Shown here: positions 19,085 through 21,267 of the stretch, one piece after another
Layout of the letters: each line of letters starts with the position of its first letter
Numbering within the stretch: position 1 is the first letter of the stretch
Source of the DNA: Lingula anatina
Taxonomy: Eukaryota; Brachiopoda; Lingulata; Lingulida; Lingulidae
Length of the DNA: 21,267 bases
NCBI RefSeq assembly: GCF_001039355.2
Contig: NW_019775469.1
Coordinates: forward strand, 949,323-970,589
Direction of reading: 5' to 3'
Made by a program: the position numbers and the translations under genes
The notes under the pieces: generated by a model
The model's database searches: none
Seen by the model: only the letters and a program-made list of their open reading frames with translations
What the model was told of the DNA's origin: nothing

Positions 19085-20090
19085 AAGAGCCCCCTATCAA
19101 ATGATATTCAAGTGGTTCCTTGATATGGTTTAGGTTCTCATTGATGCCTACCAATGGTGTTTGGCACCAATGTGGTATCCACGCCAAAAACTGTTTAGTC
19201 GTAGGCCTATTCTGGATGTCTGTAAAATCGTTTTTGACTAATTGAGCGGTATATGTCAAATCTGACCTCAATTAAGAAAGCCACCGGGTTTTAGTGTTCG
19301 ACCGACGCGACCCAGAAACGGTTATGGTCTTAGAGAAACAGAAGACGAAGTTTTGCTGTTAACAGTTGCTTCCCCAGAGGTCGTCTGCTAAAACCAGTCT
19401 GGTGTTCGGAAAGGTCCTTGAAAAACGCGTTCTAGTGGCAATTTGTCCCTCATACTGAACGGTATGGATGATTTTAGTTTAGTTGCAGCAGCATATCTGA
19501 AAGGACATTGAGTCCTGTACACTGGTAGTAAGATTTCGATACATTGGGTGTGATCTCTGTCTAGGTACAGGAGTCTGGGCGTAACTTTAAAAAACTGTGC
19601 GGACCGGCCCGTTTGGCACAATGACCTGTCTGGCAATGTTTGTCTTTCTCGCGCCACATACTGATTTTGTAAAACACTGCTTAGCTCATTTTACGCACTG
19701 CAAAACCGACCACTCACGTGCAAAATTTTTAAATTATTCTGTGCAGTAGTTGCGGACATATGGATACTTCTTTGACAGCCCAAATGAGCATTACCCAATT
19801 AAATCACTGCTTATTACAAAATGCAGCAGTGCAACAGATATGGTAGTAAGTTTATTCATAGCAACACGCCTGACTACACAATTATCCATTCACATATCTG
19901 ATAATAGATTGGGAAAAAAGAATGCATTTTTACCTAGGCATACCTTTGGAGCCGAAATATTTCATATAAAATGTCAAGACTGTAGTATGTTTAGCTCAAA
20001 TAAATAAAATGTTAACAATTTACTTATATTTCTTAATTATTGCATGTATCTTCTGAAATCAACTTAACGCTTTTATAACGGATATAAGAC
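19085..20090. other. No gene seen
   Basis: Somewhat higher GC around 19280-19660, with open but unrecognised frames on the minus strand. No splice or homology support. Confidence 0.45.
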
Positions 20091-20096
20091 TTATAA

Positions 20097-20100
20097 TTAA

Positions 20101-20142
<42 letters not shown>

Positions 20143-20182
20143 TATAATTATTATCATTATTATTATTATTATTATTATTATT
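20097..20182. repeat. (AAT)n-(ATT)n palindromic microsatellite
   Basis: The trinucleotide tract switches from AAT to ATT near 20142, so the two halves are inverse complements and can fold back. Confidence 0.95.
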
Positions 20183-20859
20183 AGCACTAGCAAAATATGA
20201 GCAGTAACAAAATACTCAGGAACAGCTGAGTTTGCTTGTATGTCAGCCAGGGCTATGCGCTCACGCAATGTGAATTTAGCATTTGTGCTTCAACATTTTT
20301 GATCTGAATGCTAGGTGCCAGATCTTTTGCAACACCGTAATCTGACCTCAAATGATATCCAAAAACTCCCAAAATACGTATTTCGTTTTTTATATAGCGT
20401 TAAGTAGAGTGGAGGAAGTGTTAATGATGGGCAACTCGGGACAAAAACTAAGTTTGTAGGCCCCGATATTTTTACTATTTGTAAGTGCTGCATTGGAAAC
20501 GACCAAACAGTTTCTAACAGATTAGGTAAATTAAGTTTTAGGTATACATTGCATATTAAATGAAACTCAATGTAAATGAGAGCTGGGTACAAAGGTTATT
20601 GTAATGATTTCCCCTGTTTTAACTACACCAATCAAGCCATGCAGCTGTATAATTTACTTTTGGGCATACCGTGTACCCCTATATACATGTATAAACACAA
20701 GTATATGATGACATTTGTTCATACATTTATTTTTATCATATAGTGCGGTGTCCGAGGAAACTGTCATGATCATGCATGTACAATATCGGGATAGTGCGTC
20801 TCCAAGTCACGGTGAATTTTCTAAAGTTGACTTTATTATTTGAGTTCTTATAAACATCA
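20183..20859. other. No gene seen
   Basis: AT-rich intergenic sequence without recognised features. Confidence 0.5.
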
Positions 20860-21040
20860 ACATCAGCCGTCACCAGCCACCCATGAATAGGGACGGGGGT
20901 CGATCTACCTGACATTTATAAGAGGGTCCTGGCCGCTATATCACCTAGCGGTCAGTAAGTGTCAACATCTACTCACATCAGTCTGATGAAGACCATCTCC
21001 CCGGTATTAAAATATTTCGGCTTGTGTTTGATAATTTTCA
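20860..21040 (+). repeat. Probable interspersed repeat with hammerhead-like core
   Basis: GC content rises and the segment holds a hairpin (GGCCGCTA...TAGCGGTC) followed by CTGATGAAGACC...GGTATTAAAA. This resembles a decayed hammerhead-ribozyme or retroelement 3' region. Boundaries are not visible. Confidence 0.3.
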
Positions 21041-21233
21041 TTTAAGAATTAATTAGGTTGTGAATAATAGTGAGGAACACATTCTTCACCCAATTCTATG
21101 TTTCTCTGGTAGCAGCTGAAATCTGATTTACAAGTATTCCTATCGCTAATAAGAGCGATCTTTCATTTTCGCATAAAACTCAAGGATACACACTTGTTAC
21201 ACATCAGATATAAACTAGAGGATCAGAGAGGCG

Positions 21234-21267
21234 ATGACCGCCAGCTGGAGTAAGCGCATTCGTATGC
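21234..21267 (+). CDS. Possible start of a further gene, cut by the window edge
   Basis: ATG with a purine at -3 opens MTASWSKRIRM to the last base; local composition is less AT-rich than the surroundings. A donor-like GTAAGC at 21250 could instead end a short exon. Too little sequence to decide. Confidence 0.15.
   Translation, partial: MTASWSKRIRM

Noticed and set aside
19388-19657. 89-residue minus-strand frame in a GC-richer stretch
   Set aside because: No recognisable domain and no clear splice or poly(A) context; could be a decayed repeat.
1-21267. CRISPR array, prokaryotic operon or prophage
   Set aside because: Introns, microsatellites, SINE and MITE content show eukaryotic nuclear DNA; the 33-bp repeat has no spacers.

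Overview
This is eukaryotic nuclear DNA, almost certainly from an invertebrate. It is AT-rich and mostly non-coding, with GT-AG introns, microsatellites and many short transposable elements. The density of MITE-like elements, microsatellite-bearing repeats and a tRNA-derived SINE would suit a marine lophotrochozoan such as a mollusc, but nothing here proves the taxon.

Left part (1535-5331, minus strand): seven consecutive exons, plus one alternative exon, of the nuclear gene for the 49-kDa Fe-S subunit of mitochondrial complex I (NDUFS2 / Nqo4). I placed every splice junction by GT-AG and reading phase. The frame stays open for 255 codons from the start ATG and then leaves the window on the left; the C-terminal half is not here. 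The most interesting feature is the seventh exon, which exists in two versions (7a at 2000-2074, 7b at 1535-1609). Both are exactly 75 nt, phase 0/0, with intact splice sites. They encode the same 25-residue segment, including the histidine and arginine next to cluster N2 and the quinone site. They differ at 6 of 25 residues, while 12 of the 19 codons for identical residues have changed synonymously. That pattern indicates a selected, probably mutually exclusive, exon pair.

A 315-bp divergent promoter (5332-5646) separates this gene from a plus-strand transcript starting at 5647. Both start codons lie in a YY1/TISU-like ATGGCG context. The plus-strand gene is not identified. Its first exon either reads on into a 39-residue hydrophobic-tailed microprotein or splices to a plausible terminal exon at 15854.

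Right part (about 6 kb to the end): no convincing conserved gene, but a layered repeat landscape. It holds a 176-bp MITE with 5-bp target duplication (6075-6250); a 1273-bp element flanked by TTAA (6441-7713) with an ATTCGTGG-rich element nested in it; a diverged tandem array of a unit of about 1.3 kb (8455-13600, plus a stray copy at 16905-17400); a foldback made of tetranucleotide repeats (10240-10691); clusters of GTCC/GGAC palindromes (14014-14133, 16279-16418); a tRNA-derived SINE present twice, once empty and once carrying a 284-bp TA-flanked MITE; and a 606-bp MITE with TAA target duplication (18476-19081).

The only two ambiguous bases (7812, 14505) both sit at junctions of local duplications. 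Parts of the assembly may therefore be two haplotypes placed side by side.
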